DNA from: an uncultured Lewinella sp.
Lineage (GTDB): Bacteria > Bacteroidota > Bacteroidia > Chitinophagales > Saprospiraceae
Assembly (NCBI GenBank): GCA_913057785.1
Contig: CAJXPD010000020.1
Coordinates: 1-60,539 of the forward strand
Length of the DNA stretch: 60,539 nucleotides
Reading direction: 5' to 3'
Part shown: positions 17,763 to 27,509 of the stretch, one piece after another
How positions within the stretch are numbered: the first letter of the stretch is position 1
How the letters are laid out: each line of letters starts with the position of its first letter
Notes under the pieces: generated by a model
The model's input: only the letters and a program-made list of their open reading frames with translations
What the model was told of the DNA's origin: nothing
Databases searched by the model: none
Position numbers and translations under genes: made by a program

Positions 17763-18218
17763 ATGGACCACTTGATTTGGCCTAAGCCAGAGACAATAGA
17801 TTTTAAAAGTTACACGCAAGAAGACTGGATTAGCATTGTACGTTATGCCCAAAGAACATTCGCCAATTTTATGAAGATGCCGATTGCTTTTGAATCCCTG
17901 ACTACTGCCTCTATTGGTGATGGCTTTTGTTTGGATATGAAAGGCTGGGAAGGCCACGGAGGGCCTCTCGGGCTATCTTGGCATGGTATTCTAGGAGGTG
18001 TCCCCTTAGGAGAGGCTCGATACATACATATTTCTGCAAGCTTGTTCCTGTACGTGGATACCCAAAAGGTAGTGAGCTATGCCGGCGATTCCTTCCTGGA
18101 AGTCGTCTTCGAACAGGCCTCGACAGGGGAAGGAGAATGGCGATTGAAAGGCTGGGAACCAGATATCTACGGGGAGTATGAATATTTTAACACCTACGAA
18201 AGTCTGGATCGCAACTAG
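17763..18218 (+). CDS. Hypothetical protein
   Basis: A 151-residue soluble protein with no signal peptide or membrane segment. The N-terminal part is helical (EDWISIVRYAQRTFANFMKM); the middle is glycine- and tryptophan-rich (MKGWEGHGGPLGLSWHGILGG) and strand-like, and it ends in acidic, aromatic residues (EPDIYGEYEYFNTYES). I do not recognise the family. It stands alone, divergent from aqpZ and convergent with the LytTR gene, with a repeat-bearing intergenic stretch after it. Confidence 0.6.
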   Translation: MDHLIWPKPETIDFKSYTQEDWISIVRYAQRTFANFMKMPIAFESLTTASIGDGFCLDMKGWEGHGGPLGLSWHGILGGVPLGEARYIHISASLFLYVDTQKVVSYAGDSFLEVVFEQASTGEGEWRLKGWEPDIYGEYEYFNTYESLDRN

Positions 18219-18223
18219 CCACC

Positions 18224-18350
18224 GCGTCGATTGGTGCCTGTCTTCCGCAGGTAGATTTCCCCTCGACAAATCTGCCTCTCGTACCCAGAATGTAAGACCG
18301 TGCGCCGGTTGGTGCCTGTCCAGTTAGCAAGATAGGTTTTTTACCAACCG
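18224..18350. repeat. Intergenic repeat pair with hairpins
   Basis: A 19-base unit ending TTGGTGCCTGTC occurs at 18224-18242 and again at 18302-18320 with 17 of 19 identical bases. Between them 18249-18258 pairs with 18268-18276 (AGGTAGATTT/AAATCTGCCT), and the second copy forms another hairpin, CGGTTGGT (18306-18313) with ACCAACCG (18343-18350). This lies between two convergent genes and could be a dispersed intergenic element. Confidence 0.5.
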
Positions 18351-18380
18351 ATATGCCTGCCCTTCCACATACCAATATCC

Positions 18381-19076
18381 CTAAAACTCCTCAATCACTC
18401 CCTTATAAGCTTTCCCAATCGGCAACTCTTTCCCCTCCAGATCGACTTGTTCCTTAGAGTAGGAAAGAATATGATTGCGGTTGACCACAAAGGACTTGTG
18501 AATACGAAGGAATTGTTCGCCCAGCTCTTTGAGCATATTTCCGATGGAAGTGTAGACAATATGCCCTTTGCCTCGATGGTGGATGATAATGTAGTTGTTC
18601 ATCCCTTCGATGTAGCTGATGTCAGCTTCATTTAGTTTGAGCGTTTTGCGCTCACTTTTTACATAAATAAACTTAGCTGGCTTGTGAGGAGTGACCAAGG
18701 GCTTAGCCTGAGGTGCTTCGTATAAGCGCTGAAACTTGTTGATGGCGCGCAGGAATCGTTCGAAAGAAATGGGTTTCAATAGATAATCTAAGACCTCCAA
18801 TTCATAACTTTCATAAGCGTATTCACGGTGAGCGGTGGTGATGATGACGTGTGGAGCCTTTTGCAGGGTCTTCAAAAAAGCTAGGCCTTTAAGTTTAGGC
18901 ATTTCTATATCCAAGAAAATAAGGTCTACTTCCTGCTGGCGCAGGACCTCCATGGCAGCGAGTGCATTGAGGCAAGTACCCACTACTTCATAGCCAGCCA
19001 GCTCTGATAAGTATTTAGCGATTATACGTTGTGCCACTGGCTCATCATCCACTATTAGGCATCTTATGTTACTCAT
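18381..19076 (-). CDS. LytTR-family response regulator
   Basis: A 231-residue two-domain regulator. The receiver domain has the VDDEP acidic pocket, phospho-acceptor Asp in LIFLDIEMP near residue 55, the T of ITTAH and the K of LLKPISF. The C-terminal LytTR DNA-binding domain starts after residue 125 (FIYVKSERKTLKLNEADISYIEG) and ends LEGKELPIGKAYKG. The start overlaps the end of the upstream LytS-type kinase gene by eight bases, so the two are co-translated partners. Such pairs control membrane, peptide or nutrient responses in Bacteroidota. The target is unknown. Confidence 0.93.
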   Translation of the reverse strand: MSNIRCLIVDDEPVAQRIIAKYLSELAGYEVVGTCLNALAAMEVLRQQEVDLIFLDIEMPKLKGLAFLKTLQKAPHVIITTAHREYAYESYELEVLDYLLKPISFERFLRAINKFQRLYEAPQAKPLVTPHKPAKFIYVKSERKTLKLNEADISYIEGMNNYIIIHHRGKGHIVYTSIGNMLKELGEQFLRIHKSFVVNRNHILSYSKEQVDLEGKELPIGKAYKGVIEEF

Positions 19077-20112
19077 CGATCTGTAATTTTAGCTCCGCGT
19101 GGAAGTGGTCCTCTTTTCGCGTAGTCTCCAAATGATGTCGGCTAGGGTAGAGGAGATCCAGGCGCCGCTTCAGATTCTTTAACCCTAGTCCTTGTTTTTT
19201 GTTAGGAGGCGGATTTAATACTTCGGAGATCCGATTTTGCACCTGAAAGCTTAGGGCTGATCCCTCCTGCACGAGGCGGATATCTATCGGGATCGTTTCA
19301 GTAGCTTCTTTGACGCCATGTTTAAAGGCATTTTCTACCAAAGGAATCAAAAGCAAAGGAGCAATTTCCATTTGTTCATCTACTTCTTCGTCGATATCGA
19401 AATCAACTTGCATACGATCACCATATCTTTCCTTTTCCAAGGCAATAAAGTCTTTGATCAATTGAATTTCCTTTTCTAAGCTTACTTGATCGGCCGCTGA
19501 TTCATAAAGCGAATAACTGAGAATGTCCGAAAGTTTCAAGATCATTCCTGGCACCTTTTGAGACGCCTCAAGCGATAGGCCGTAAAGGTTATTTAAGGTG
19601 TTAAAAAGGAAGTGCGGATTGATTTGTGCTTTGAGGTATTGCAATTCCGCCGCTTGCTGCTGAGCTAGTATTTGCTTGGCCATATAGCTTTCTTCATACC
19701 AATCCAAAAGGTATCGAATACCTATAGAGCAAAGAATGGGTAATGAAATAAAGGCGGCAAACTGGATAAACTTTGGGAGGAGGAAAGGCTGTAAGTCAGC
19801 GGGGTTGGGTGGATTCTGCCACAGGTAATTCGGGTAGAACCAAAACAGACAGATGTATCGTTGAACCACCGTTAGCAAGAAGACCATCACCAACAGTATA
19901 CCGAGGTATAAAGGCCATCGCTTTTTGTTTAAAAGCCTGGGCATGAGGACACCCCAATTAATATAGGTTCCGATCCACCACACAGGTAGAAATACGGCTC
20001 GGTCCATCACAGCAATCTTTAGATCCTGATAATAAGGATAGATCGTGGCGATTCCTAGGGCCATGATAATTAACCAAAACAAGATATGTGGAACAATTCG
20101 CTTTGATTGCAT
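19069..20112 (-). CDS. LytS-like sensor histidine kinase
   Basis: A 347-residue kinase with four predicted N-terminal membrane helices (HILFWLIIMALGIATIY, FLPVWWIGTYINWGVLM, LYLGILLVMVFLLTVVQ and FIQFAAFISLPILCSIG). After a short coiled coil comes the His_kinase domain of the LytS/YehU class, with phospho-acceptor His in QINPHFLFNTLNNL and the ATP-binding N box PLVENAFKHGV plus a G box QGLGLKNLKRRL. It has no separate periplasmic sensing domain, so the stimulus is probably membrane-borne. It is translationally coupled to the LytTR regulator downstream. Confidence 0.93.
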   Translation of the reverse strand: MQSKRIVPHILFWLIIMALGIATIYPYYQDLKIAVMDRAVFLPVWWIGTYINWGVLMPRLLNKKRWPLYLGILLVMVFLLTVVQRYICLFWFYPNYLWQNPPNPADLQPFLLPKFIQFAAFISLPILCSIGIRYLLDWYEESYMAKQILAQQQAAELQYLKAQINPHFLFNTLNNLYGLSLEASQKVPGMILKLSDILSYSLYESAADQVSLEKEIQLIKDFIALEKERYGDRMQVDFDIDEEVDEQMEIAPLLLIPLVENAFKHGVKEATETIPIDIRLVQEGSALSFQVQNRISEVLNPPPNKKQGLGLKNLKRRLDLLYPSRHHLETTRKEDHFHAELKLQIDE

Positions 20113-20314
20113 AGCCTAAAAATACACCACTGATAGTATTATCAACTTCTTTTTATGTGAACGAAGCATTCTCCGTGGGGAAACGGTAGTTTTCATGACG
20201 CTTTCAGATAGGCAGATTGTTTACCACGAAAAACCCCATGTTGACATAAAAGCACAGCAAGAGATTGGCATTCGAGATAATTTGCAGCTGTATTCACTTA
20301 AAACAATATCATCT

Positions 20315-21622
20315 ATGAAAAGCTTAATCCAGTTGTTTATACTCGCTCTTGTAGTGATTTCCTGTTCTACTTCCAGTCCTTCCCTAGTAATCTCCAGCGA
20401 CATTGATCACTTTTGGGAAGCCTACGATAAAATCCAGGAAACAAGCGATACCGCCATGCAAAAGGAGTTTTTACAAACCCTGTTTCTAGATAGGGGAACG
20501 CCAGGGCTCTCCGCTATAATGCAGGCACGGCGGTACACCATCGACTCCTACCTCGATGCCATCCATGATTATCCAAAATTCTGGGAATCTATGCGCCCCA
20601 ATATGGCAAAAGCTAAAACGCTAGGGCCTGAAATTGAAGAGGGGATTGCGGACTTTGAAAAGATTTATCCTCAATTGCGGCCTGCTAAGGTGTATTTTAC
20701 GGTAGGAGCCTTACGGACCAATGGTACTGCTATGGATAGCTTGGTCTTAATTGGTAGCGAATTAGCTTTAGCGGATGAAACGGCAGTCACGGAGGAGCTC
20801 CCAAGTACTTTTGGACATCTACGGACCTATTTCGACAGTAACCCAATTGAAAATGTAGTCTTCCTCAATGTACATGAGTATGTGCACACCCAGCAAAGTA
20901 CACACGGGGGCTACGATTTACTCTCACAATGCTTGTTCGAAGGAATTGCCGAATTTATTCCCGTGATTGCCACGGGGCAGGCTTCGCCAACTCCTGCTAT
21001 AGCCTATGGCAAAGCTAATGATCAGGCAATCCAAGCAGCCTTTACCAAGGAGATGTTTTCTCCCTTCTATAATAACTGGATTTGGAATAGTGCGGATAAT
21101 ATTTTTGGCACTAGAGACTTGGGGTACTATGTTGGCTACGCTATTGCTGAAAAGTATTACGAAGCAGCTACTGACAAATCGAAGGCGATTCAGGCCTTAA
21201 TCGAGCTAGACTTTAATGATACCCTTGCTATCGAAAGCTTTGTCGATCAAGTAGGGTACTTCGAAAGCCCCATTGCTGACCTAAAGGCAGCCTACGAAGC
21301 AAGTCGGCCAGAAGTGGAGTCCATTTCACCCCTACAAAATGGGAGTGAAAAGGTAGATCCCAATATTGAGGAATTTACCATCACCTTTTCAGAATCGATG
21401 AATACACAGCATCGAAATTTCCAATATGGACCTAAGGGAGAAGAAACGGTCTTAGGCATTCAGGACTTCCTAGGATTTAGTGAAGATGGCAAATCTGTTC
21501 GACTCGCTATCAAGATGGAACCAGGGCAACAATACCAAATTGTGGTAGGGGAGGGATTTCGAACAGCGGCGGGGGTGCCACTTCGCCCGTATTTGATTGA
21601 TTTTCGGACAGCTGCGGACTAA
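20315..21622 (+). CDS. Lipoprotein with HExxH zinc peptidase motif and C-terminal Ig-like domain
   Basis: The start at 20315 gives a 435-residue protein with a normal lipoprotein signal (MKSLIQLFILALVVISC); a longer frame from 20195 lacks one. A gluzincin-like motif HEYVH lies near residues 187-191, followed by EGIAEF, whose glutamates (about 209 and 213) are candidates for the third zinc ligand. The last 95 residues (ISPLQNGSEKVDPNIEEFTI...) are a bacterial Ig-like, SbsA-type domain. It is probably a cell-surface or periplasmic metallopeptidase, or a binding protein derived from one. It is divergent from the LytS kinase gene, so regulation by that pair is possible but not shown. Confidence 0.72.
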   Translation: MKSLIQLFILALVVISCSTSSPSLVISSDIDHFWEAYDKIQETSDTAMQKEFLQTLFLDRGTPGLSAIMQARRYTIDSYLDAIHDYPKFWESMRPNMAKAKTLGPEIEEGIADFEKIYPQLRPAKVYFTVGALRTNGTAMDSLVLIGSELALADETAVTEELPSTFGHLRTYFDSNPIENVVFLNVHEYVHTQQSTHGGYDLLSQCLFEGIAEFIPVIATGQASPTPAIAYGKANDQAIQAAFTKEMFSPFYNNWIWNSADNIFGTRDLGYYVGYAIAEKYYEAATDKSKAIQALIELDFNDTLAIESFVDQVGYFESPIADLKAAYEASRPEVESISPLQNGSEKVDPNIEEFTITFSESMNTQHRNFQYGPKGEETVLGIQDFLGFSEDGKSVRLAIKMEPGQQYQIVVGEGFRTAAGVPLRPYLIDFRTAAD

Positions 21623-21713
21623 ATTTAGGAATTCGGACCGATTGAGCCCCAGGCGAATAGCATTAACAATCTTTTAACGACCTTGAAAAATATAAATGCA
21701 ACTTTTTTCAGCG

Positions 21714-21721
21714 TATTTTTG
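21714..21721 (+). promoter_or_regulatory. Candidate -7 element of the cyclase gene
   Basis: TATTTTTG matches TAnnTTTG and lies 41 bases upstream of the ATG. No TTG stands at the expected distance upstream; the nearest is 28 bases away. Confidence 0.35.
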
Positions 21722-21762
21722 TCCTTATACTGTTAGATAATCTAAGGCCTTAAATAGCTATT

Positions 21763-24078
21763 ATGTCAGATCGGCACCGTCAGTTAGCGGCTATTGTATT
21801 TACGGATATTGTGGGGTATTCTGCAATGATGCAGCAGGATGAGACTCGTGCGACCATCGTACGGGAGAGGCATCGTGCAGTTTTTGATGAGCTAACGGAG
21901 CGTTTTGGCGGGCGCATTCTACAGTATTATGGTGATGGTACCTTAAGCATTTTTCAGTCTGCTGTCGCGGCCGTTGAGTGTTCTGTAGAGATGCAAAAGG
22001 CCTTTCGAGAACAACCTACCGTACCTCTTCGAATAGGGATTCATACCGGAGATATAACTTTCAGCAAGGAAGAAGTTTATGGAGATGGCTTGAACATCGC
22101 TTCAAGAATAGAAGCGGCTTGTATGCCGGGAGGGCTTTTTATTTCCGGTAAGGTGTACGATGATATCAAGAATCACAAATGGTTAAAAGCCAAATCGCTG
22201 GGAGAGTTTGAGTTCAAGAATATCAAGCAAGCGATTCCCATGTATGCGGTGTGTACAGAAGGTTTGAGTGTACCTGCTGATGATAATCTTGCTTATCTGA
22301 AGCAGAGTAAGGCCAAGGTGGTCAACATCCGTACGGCTAGTGATTCCAACAAGCATACGCCCCGGTCCTTGGCCTTGCAGTTTAGGGAGGGAGCACTTTG
22401 GCTCTTGACCATTCTGGCACTGATCTTGATCGGGATGAATTTCCTCAATCGAGAAGAGCCAGCCCCGGTTTACGCTGGACCTTTGGATGGGCAAATTGCT
22501 ATTGCTGTCCTACCGTTTTCTAACTTCAGTGATAGTGAGGAGGATGAATATTTTAGCGATGGCATTACGGAGGATATTTTGACACTCTTGTCTCGCATGA
22601 ATGATGTTCGAGTGATTTCTCGCACTTCGGTCATGCAGTATAAGAATACGAATAAATCGATCAGAGAGATTGCTGCGGAGTTGAATGCTTCTCATATTTT
22701 GGAGGGCAGTGTTCGAAAATCCGGTAATAAAGTCCGGGTGGTAGCGCAGTTGATTGACGCGGTAACAGATGCTCATCTTTGGGCACAGACCTATGATAAG
22801 GAAATGACGGAGCTATTCGAGATTCAAAGTAATGTGGCGCAAGATATAGCTTCGGCACTCGAGCATGAATTGAGTCCTTCGGAATGGGCAAACATCAATA
22901 AGAAGCCTACCAAAAACCTAGAGGCTTACCAGCACTACATGAAGGGACGTGAATTTTACGGCAAATACGATAAATCTAGCAATGATAAGGCTATAGAGCA
23001 TTTCAAGACGGCACTTGATTTGGACACCTCATTTGCCTTGGCATATGCAGGCTTAGGGGATGCCATCAGTCAAAAAGCAAATTATGAGCACAAGCCGAAT
23101 TTATTGGACTCTGCCAAGATGGTGAGCCAAAAAGCCATTCGCATTGACAAGAATTGCTCGGAAGGGTACAAGGCCCTGGGCTTAGCCTATCACTACAAAG
23201 GAGATAAGGAAAAGGCGATGGAAGCCTATCAACAGGCTGTGGCTGAAAACCCTAACAATGATCTCGCTATTTCCAATATTGCGATGATCCATAACGATAA
23301 GGGAGAATTTGTAGAAGGCTTCCGTTGGGCTAAGAGAGCCTTCGATCTCAACCCTAAACACCCCATGGCGCTTAAGCGACTCTCGGAGATAACCCAAGTA
23401 GTCGGCTTAGAGGGGGAAGCGGAACAACTCCTGAAAAAGGGCATTGAGGAAAATCCGGAAAATGTTGAGTTTTATCAAGACTTGAGTAACCTGTATTTGA
23501 GGCAAAACAAACTCAAAGAGGCAGAAATATACTGTAAGAAGGTGATGAAGATGGAGCCTGATAATAAGCAGGCCCCGATCCTGATGGCTAATGTACGCCT
23601 GATGGAAAAAGATTTTGAAGAAGCTCATCAGTACTTCAAACAAGCTAAGGCTTTTGTCATCAAGGAAGAAGGAGATGATGAGAACGAAATGGATGCAGAG
23701 GATAGAGACTGGGAAGTGGATTTAGGGATAGCGTTGACGGAAATGGAATTGAATCATGATGAAGAAAGTCGCGAGGAGTTAGAGGATATCTTGGACGATT
23801 TAGAAGATGAGTTGGAAGATCATCCGAGAGGTGATCGTCTATTTTTGAAGAGTATTGTTCAAGCTGCCATCGGCGAGACGGATGCTGCTGTGAAGACCCT
23901 AGAGAAAGCCGTTGATCATAACTTCCTCAATGTTGAATTAATCGTCAATAATCCGGCTTTTGAAGAAGTCGTTCAAAAGAATAAAAAAGACATCGTCAAA
24001 ATATCCAATCGGATTGAGAAAAAGCTCAATAAGATGAAAGTGGAAGTTAAAGGGGTAAGGGTTTTACCAAACCTCTAG
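21763..24078 (+). CDS. Class III nucleotide cyclase with FlgO-like and TPR domains
   Basis: A 771-residue protein. Residues 1-165 form a class III adenylate/guanylate cyclase domain with the two metal aspartates (D15 in FTDIVGYS, D58 in YYGDG) and transition-state N111 and R115 (GLNIASRIEAA). One membrane helix follows at about 210-226. Residues 246-360 form a TolB-N/FlgO-like domain (IAVLPFSNFS, then GSVRKSGNKVRVVAQLIDA and HLWAQTYDKE). The rest is at least six TPR units, an acidic DDLEDELED stretch and a basic tail. So a cytoplasmic cyclase is joined to a periplasmic sensing/scaffold part. Similar proteins exist in several phyla. Whether the product is cAMP or cGMP cannot be decided here. 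Confidence 0.88.
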   Translation: MSDRHRQLAAIVFTDIVGYSAMMQQDETRATIVRERHRAVFDELTERFGGRILQYYGDGTLSIFQSAVAAVECSVEMQKAFREQPTVPLRIGIHTGDITFSKEEVYGDGLNIASRIEAACMPGGLFISGKVYDDIKNHKWLKAKSLGEFEFKNIKQAIPMYAVCTEGLSVPADDNLAYLKQSKAKVVNIRTASDSNKHTPRSLALQFREGALWLLTILALILIGMNFLNREEPAPVYAGPLDGQIAIAVLPFSNFSDSEEDEYFSDGITEDILTLLSRMNDVRVISRTSVMQYKNTNKSIREIAAELNASHILEGSVRKSGNKVRVVAQLIDAVTDAHLWAQTYDKEMTELFEIQSNVAQDIASALEHELSPSEWANINKKPTKNLEAYQHYMKGREFYGKYDKSSNDKAIEHFKTALDLDTSFALAYAGLGDAISQKANYEHKPNLLDSAKMVSQKAIRIDKNCSEGYKALGLAYHYKGDKEKAMEAYQQAVAENPNNDLAISNIAMIHNDKGEFVEGFRWAKRAFDLNPKHPMALKRLSEITQVVGLEGEAEQLLKKGIEENPENVEFYQDLSNLYLRQNKLKEAEIYCKKVMKMEPDNKQAPILMANVRLMEKDFEEAHQYFKQAKAFVIKEEGDDENEMDAEDRDWEVDLGIALTEMELNHDEESREELEDILDDLEDELEDHPRGDRLFLKSIVQAAIGETDAAVKTLEKAVDHNFLNVELIVNNPAFEEVVQKNKKDIVKISNRIEKKLNKMKVEVKGVRVLPNL

Positions 24079-24248
24079 GCGACGCTGAGTACCTTCCTTT
24101 GATTCTATAGGCACAAACCATATCTATCGAGGTTTGTGCAATTTGTTCTACACACAATCTCAATATCCTACCTTGAGTTCTTCCAAAATTCCATAATTTT
24201 AGAGGGTCCTGACCGATATGGACAGGCAAGACCTTTAAGACAAAACGA

Positions 24249-27200
24249 ATGAACGGAAAGAAACCAACTTTGTTGTTGGCTTGCTTAGCCCTATTGCTGT
24301 GGCTAGCAGGCTGTCAATCTTCCTCCGATCCTACCTCTGCCAAAAAGCGCCTACCTGCGGTTGTTGACTACAATTTTCATGTAAGGCCTATCCTCTCAGA
24401 TCGTTGTTTCGCCTGCCATGGCTTCGATGAAAATGCTAGGGAGGCGGACCTGCGATTGGATGAGGCGGAAGCGGCCTATCGCTTATTGGATAATGGTCGT
24501 CAAGTCATTAGTCCTGGCAAATTGAAGAATAGTGAGTTCTGGCATCGGATTCATAGTGAAGACCCTGAGGTGGTCATGCCTCCTCCAGAAAGTAATCTGA
24601 CGCTCACGGCTTATGAAAAGGACCTCTTTAGCAAATGGATTGAGCAAGGCGCGGAATACAAAGACTTATGGTCTTTCACCTCTCCTGAGAAACCCGAGGT
24701 CCCTAAGCCCTCTAAGAAAAATTGGGCCAATAATGAAATTGATCACTTCATCCTCGAAAAGCTAGAAGGGACCGGACTCTCTGTTGCAGGTCCGGAACGC
24801 AAGGAAAAGTTGCTCCGACGACTCAGTTTTGATCTTACCGGTCTTCCGCCGAGCCCAGAAGAGCTCTCCGCCTTTGTCGCAGACGAATCACTGAATGCCT
24901 ACGAAAATCAAGTAGATCGCCTCTTGAATTCTGCGCACTATGGAGAGCGCATGGCTTCCATCTGGTTGGAGGCTGCCCGCTACGCGGATTCTCATGGCTA
25001 CCAGGATGATCGGCCACGAACCATCTGGCCATGGCGAGACTGGGTAATCAAGGCTTATAATGAAAACCTACCTTATGATGATTTCATCACCTGGCAACTG
25101 GCTGGGGATTTACTACCTAATTCCTCCTACGAACAAAAGCTAGCCACCGCCTTTAACCGGAATCATGGGATCACCCAAGAAGGAGGAGTGGTCAATGAGG
25201 AATACATCACAGAATATGTGGCAGATCGCACCAATACATTAGCCACCGCCTTCTTAGGTCTGACCATGGAGTGCGCTCGTTGCCACGACCATAAGTATGA
25301 TCCCATATCGCAGAAGGATTACTATCAGATGTTTGCCTTTTTTAATGGCATTAATGAGCGAGGACAGATCAACTATTTTGACGAAGCTCCTAAGCCACAT
25401 ATGCGAATGGAAGATCCTGATCTGGAGGAGAAGATCCATTGGCTGGATTCCCTGCGTGCTACTAAGGCTACAGAATTAGCAGAATGGGACCAGCGTGAGC
25501 TGGATGGCTTCCAGGAATGGCTGGATAAGGATTATCCCAAGATAGATATGGAGGCGGAGTTGAATCGTGGACTGATTGCTTACTATCCATTTGACGAATA
25601 TGCAGCCCTAAGTTCTCCTAGTGGTGTAGCCAATCACCCCGCTGCTAAGGCCAATGTAAAGATCATCAGCGAATTAATTAGTCCAGTTAGTGGTGCAGGG
25701 CATATGGGCCAGGCCCTACAATTTGATGGGCGCAACTATATGAGTCTGGGAGATGTCGGAGATTTTGAAGAATGTGATCACTTCACTATTAGTGCGTTTG
25801 TCAAGCCTGAGCAAACACCAGAAAAGTTGGCAGGACTTCTGGCGAGAAGAAATGGGGAGCAAAAGAGGGGAGGTTATGAGCTCGTCATGACATCGAACGG
25901 CCAACTGCAAGCGGGGGTTTATCATGATAAAAACAAGGAAAAGGCAGTGGTGGAAAGTTCAGGCCGCATTCCTCTAGGGGATTGGTCGCACGTGTGCATG
26001 ACCTATGATGGAAGTGGCCGGGCTGCTGGGATTAACATCTACATCAATGGCGTCAAGCAAGCTACGCGGGAGCTATTTGATGAATTAAACCGTAAAAGCA
26101 TCCTTAATGGCAATGACTTTCTCGTAGGTAATTGGACACCTCGTAGAGCTCGATCGGGAAGATATGAGGGATTTGGAGGAGGTTGGATAGATGAGGTGAG
26201 AATCCATAATCGAACGCTGAGTGCGGTAGAGATCGCAGCTATGGTAGGTAAGACAAAGCCCTACGCCTATCCAGGAGTGAAGCAAAGCCCCCAACGCCTA
26301 GCAGAAGTAAGGCGCTTTTATCGGAATGGATGGGACGATGCCTACCAGGAGAAGCAAGCTGCCTTAGACAGCTTAAGATCCATTTACCTAGAGGTTCCCT
26401 ACATTATGGTGATGGAAGAAATGGAAGAACCTCGTCCTACGCACATCTTAAGCCGAGGTGCCTATGACTCCCCCTTGGAACAAGTGCGAGCCAATACGCC
26501 TTCCACCTTGCCCCCCTTCCCTGATGGCGCACCACAAAACCGGTTGGGCCTAGCACAATGGCTCACCCAGCCCGATCACCCCTTAACGGGTCGGGTAGTG
26601 GTAAATCGCCTTTGGCAGATGTTGTTTGGTCGGGGCTTGGTGAACACGCCAGAGGATTTCGGTAACCAGGGAGCTTTACCCTCCCACCCAGAATTGTTGG
26701 ACTGGCTAGCCGTGACGCTGGTCGAAGAGGGTTGGGACATCAAAGCCATGCTAAAACGCATGGTCCTTTCGGCTACTTATCAGCAATCAGCGGAGCGTAC
26801 ACCCAGTATGCTGAAGTTGGATCCAGATAATATTTTCCTGTCTTGTGGCCCGTACCAGCGGTTAGGCGCGGAGATGCTACGCGATCAAGCCTTGGCCAGT
26901 AGTGATCTCTTGAATCCAAAGATTGGTGGTAAGTGGGTAAACCCCTACCAGCCAGCAGGTATTTGGAAGGAACTGGCCAATCAAATTGGCGAAAATAAGT
27001 ATCGAGAAAGTAGCGGAGAGGATTTGTATCGTAGGAGTATCTATTCTTATTGGAAACGCACGATCCCGCCTCCAGTTATGCTCACCTTCGACGCATCGGA
27101 AAGAGCTGTTTGTGTAGTAAAACGACAAAGTACCAGTACACCTTTACAAGCTTTGGTCCTATTAAATGATCCCCAGTTTCTGGAAGCCTCTAGAGCTTTG

Positions 27201-27482
27201 GCTCAATCGGTTATGCAGGAGGAAAGTGAAAGTGAAGCTTGGGTCAAGACCATTTTTAATCGACTGACTTCCAGGCAGCCTGATGCCTCGGAGCTTGAGG
27301 GACTCCTTGCCTTGTTAGAGGAAGAAAGGACGAATTATCAGGCAGATCCAGCGGCAGCAAAAGCACTACTGAGCCTGGGAGCATCATCCTTGGATTCGTC
27401 CCTTGCTGTGGCCGATCTTGCCGCCCTTACGCTGGTGGCCAATGTTATTCTTAATCTGGATGAAGCAAAAATGCAATCCTAA
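24249..27482 (+). CDS. PSCyt1/DUF1549/DUF1553 lipoprotein with inserted LamG domain
   Basis: A 1077-residue protein with a lipobox signal (LLLWLAGC, Cys22). Residues 45-115 are a planctomycete-type cytochrome c domain with one haem site (CFACH, C53-C56-H57) and a possible distal VMPP methionine. DUF1549 follows (about 160-370, with LLRRLSFDLTGLPPSPEEL). A concanavalin-like LamG insert (about 450-660, ALQFDGRNYMSLGD and WIDEVRIHNRTLS) precedes DUF1553 (about 780-1040, RVVVNRLWQMLFGRGLVNT, VKRQSTSTPLQALVLLNDP). The family is known from Planctomycetes, Verrucomicrobia and some Bacteroidota and is thought to take part in polysaccharide or organic matter oxidation at the cell surface. It is paired with the DUF1501 gene 27 bases downstream. 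Confidence 0.9.
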   Translation: MNGKKPTLLLACLALLLWLAGCQSSSDPTSAKKRLPAVVDYNFHVRPILSDRCFACHGFDENAREADLRLDEAEAAYRLLDNGRQVISPGKLKNSEFWHRIHSEDPEVVMPPPESNLTLTAYEKDLFSKWIEQGAEYKDLWSFTSPEKPEVPKPSKKNWANNEIDHFILEKLEGTGLSVAGPERKEKLLRRLSFDLTGLPPSPEELSAFVADESLNAYENQVDRLLNSAHYGERMASIWLEAARYADSHGYQDDRPRTIWPWRDWVIKAYNENLPYDDFITWQLAGDLLPNSSYEQKLATAFNRNHGITQEGGVVNEEYITEYVADRTNTLATAFLGLTMECARCHDHKYDPISQKDYYQMFAFFNGINERGQINYFDEAPKPHMRMEDPDLEEKIHWLDSLRATKATELAEWDQRELDGFQEWLDKDYPKIDMEAELNRGLIAYYPFDEYAALSSPSGVANHPAAKANVKIISELISPVSGAGHMGQALQFDGRNYMSLGDVGDFEECDHFTISAFVKPEQTPEKLAGLLARRNGEQKRGGYELVMTSNGQLQAGVYHDKNKEKAVVESSGRIPLGDWSHVCMTYDGSGRAAGINIYINGVKQATRELFDELNRKSILNGNDFLVGNWTPRRARSGRYEGFGGGWIDEVRIHNRTLSAVEIAAMVGKTKPYAYPGVKQSPQRLAEVRRFYRNGWDDAYQEKQAALDSLRSIYLEVPYIMVMEEMEEPRPTHILSRGAYDSPLEQVRANTPSTLPPFPDGAPQNRLGLAQWLTQPDHPLTGRVVVNRLWQMLFGRGLVNTPEDFGNQGALPSHPELLDWLAVTLVEEGWDIKAMLKRMVLSATYQQSAERTPSMLKLDPDNIFLSCGPYQRLGAEMLRDQALASSDLLNPKIGGKWVNPYQPAGIWKELANQIGENKYRESSGEDLYRRSIYSYWKRTIPPPVMLTFDASERAVCVVKRQSTSTPLQALVLLNDPQFLEASRALAQSVMQEESESEAWVKTIFNRLTSRQPDASELEGLLALLEEERTNYQADPAAAKALLSLGASSLDSSLAVADLAALTLVANVILNLDEAKMQS

Positions 27483-27509
27483 GGATTCATCAAAAACGAA
27501 AAGCGAATC

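Noticed and set aside
20195-20314. Longer start of the zinc peptidase lipoprotein
   Set aside because: The extra 40 residues precede a normal lipoprotein signal and overlap the divergent promoter region.
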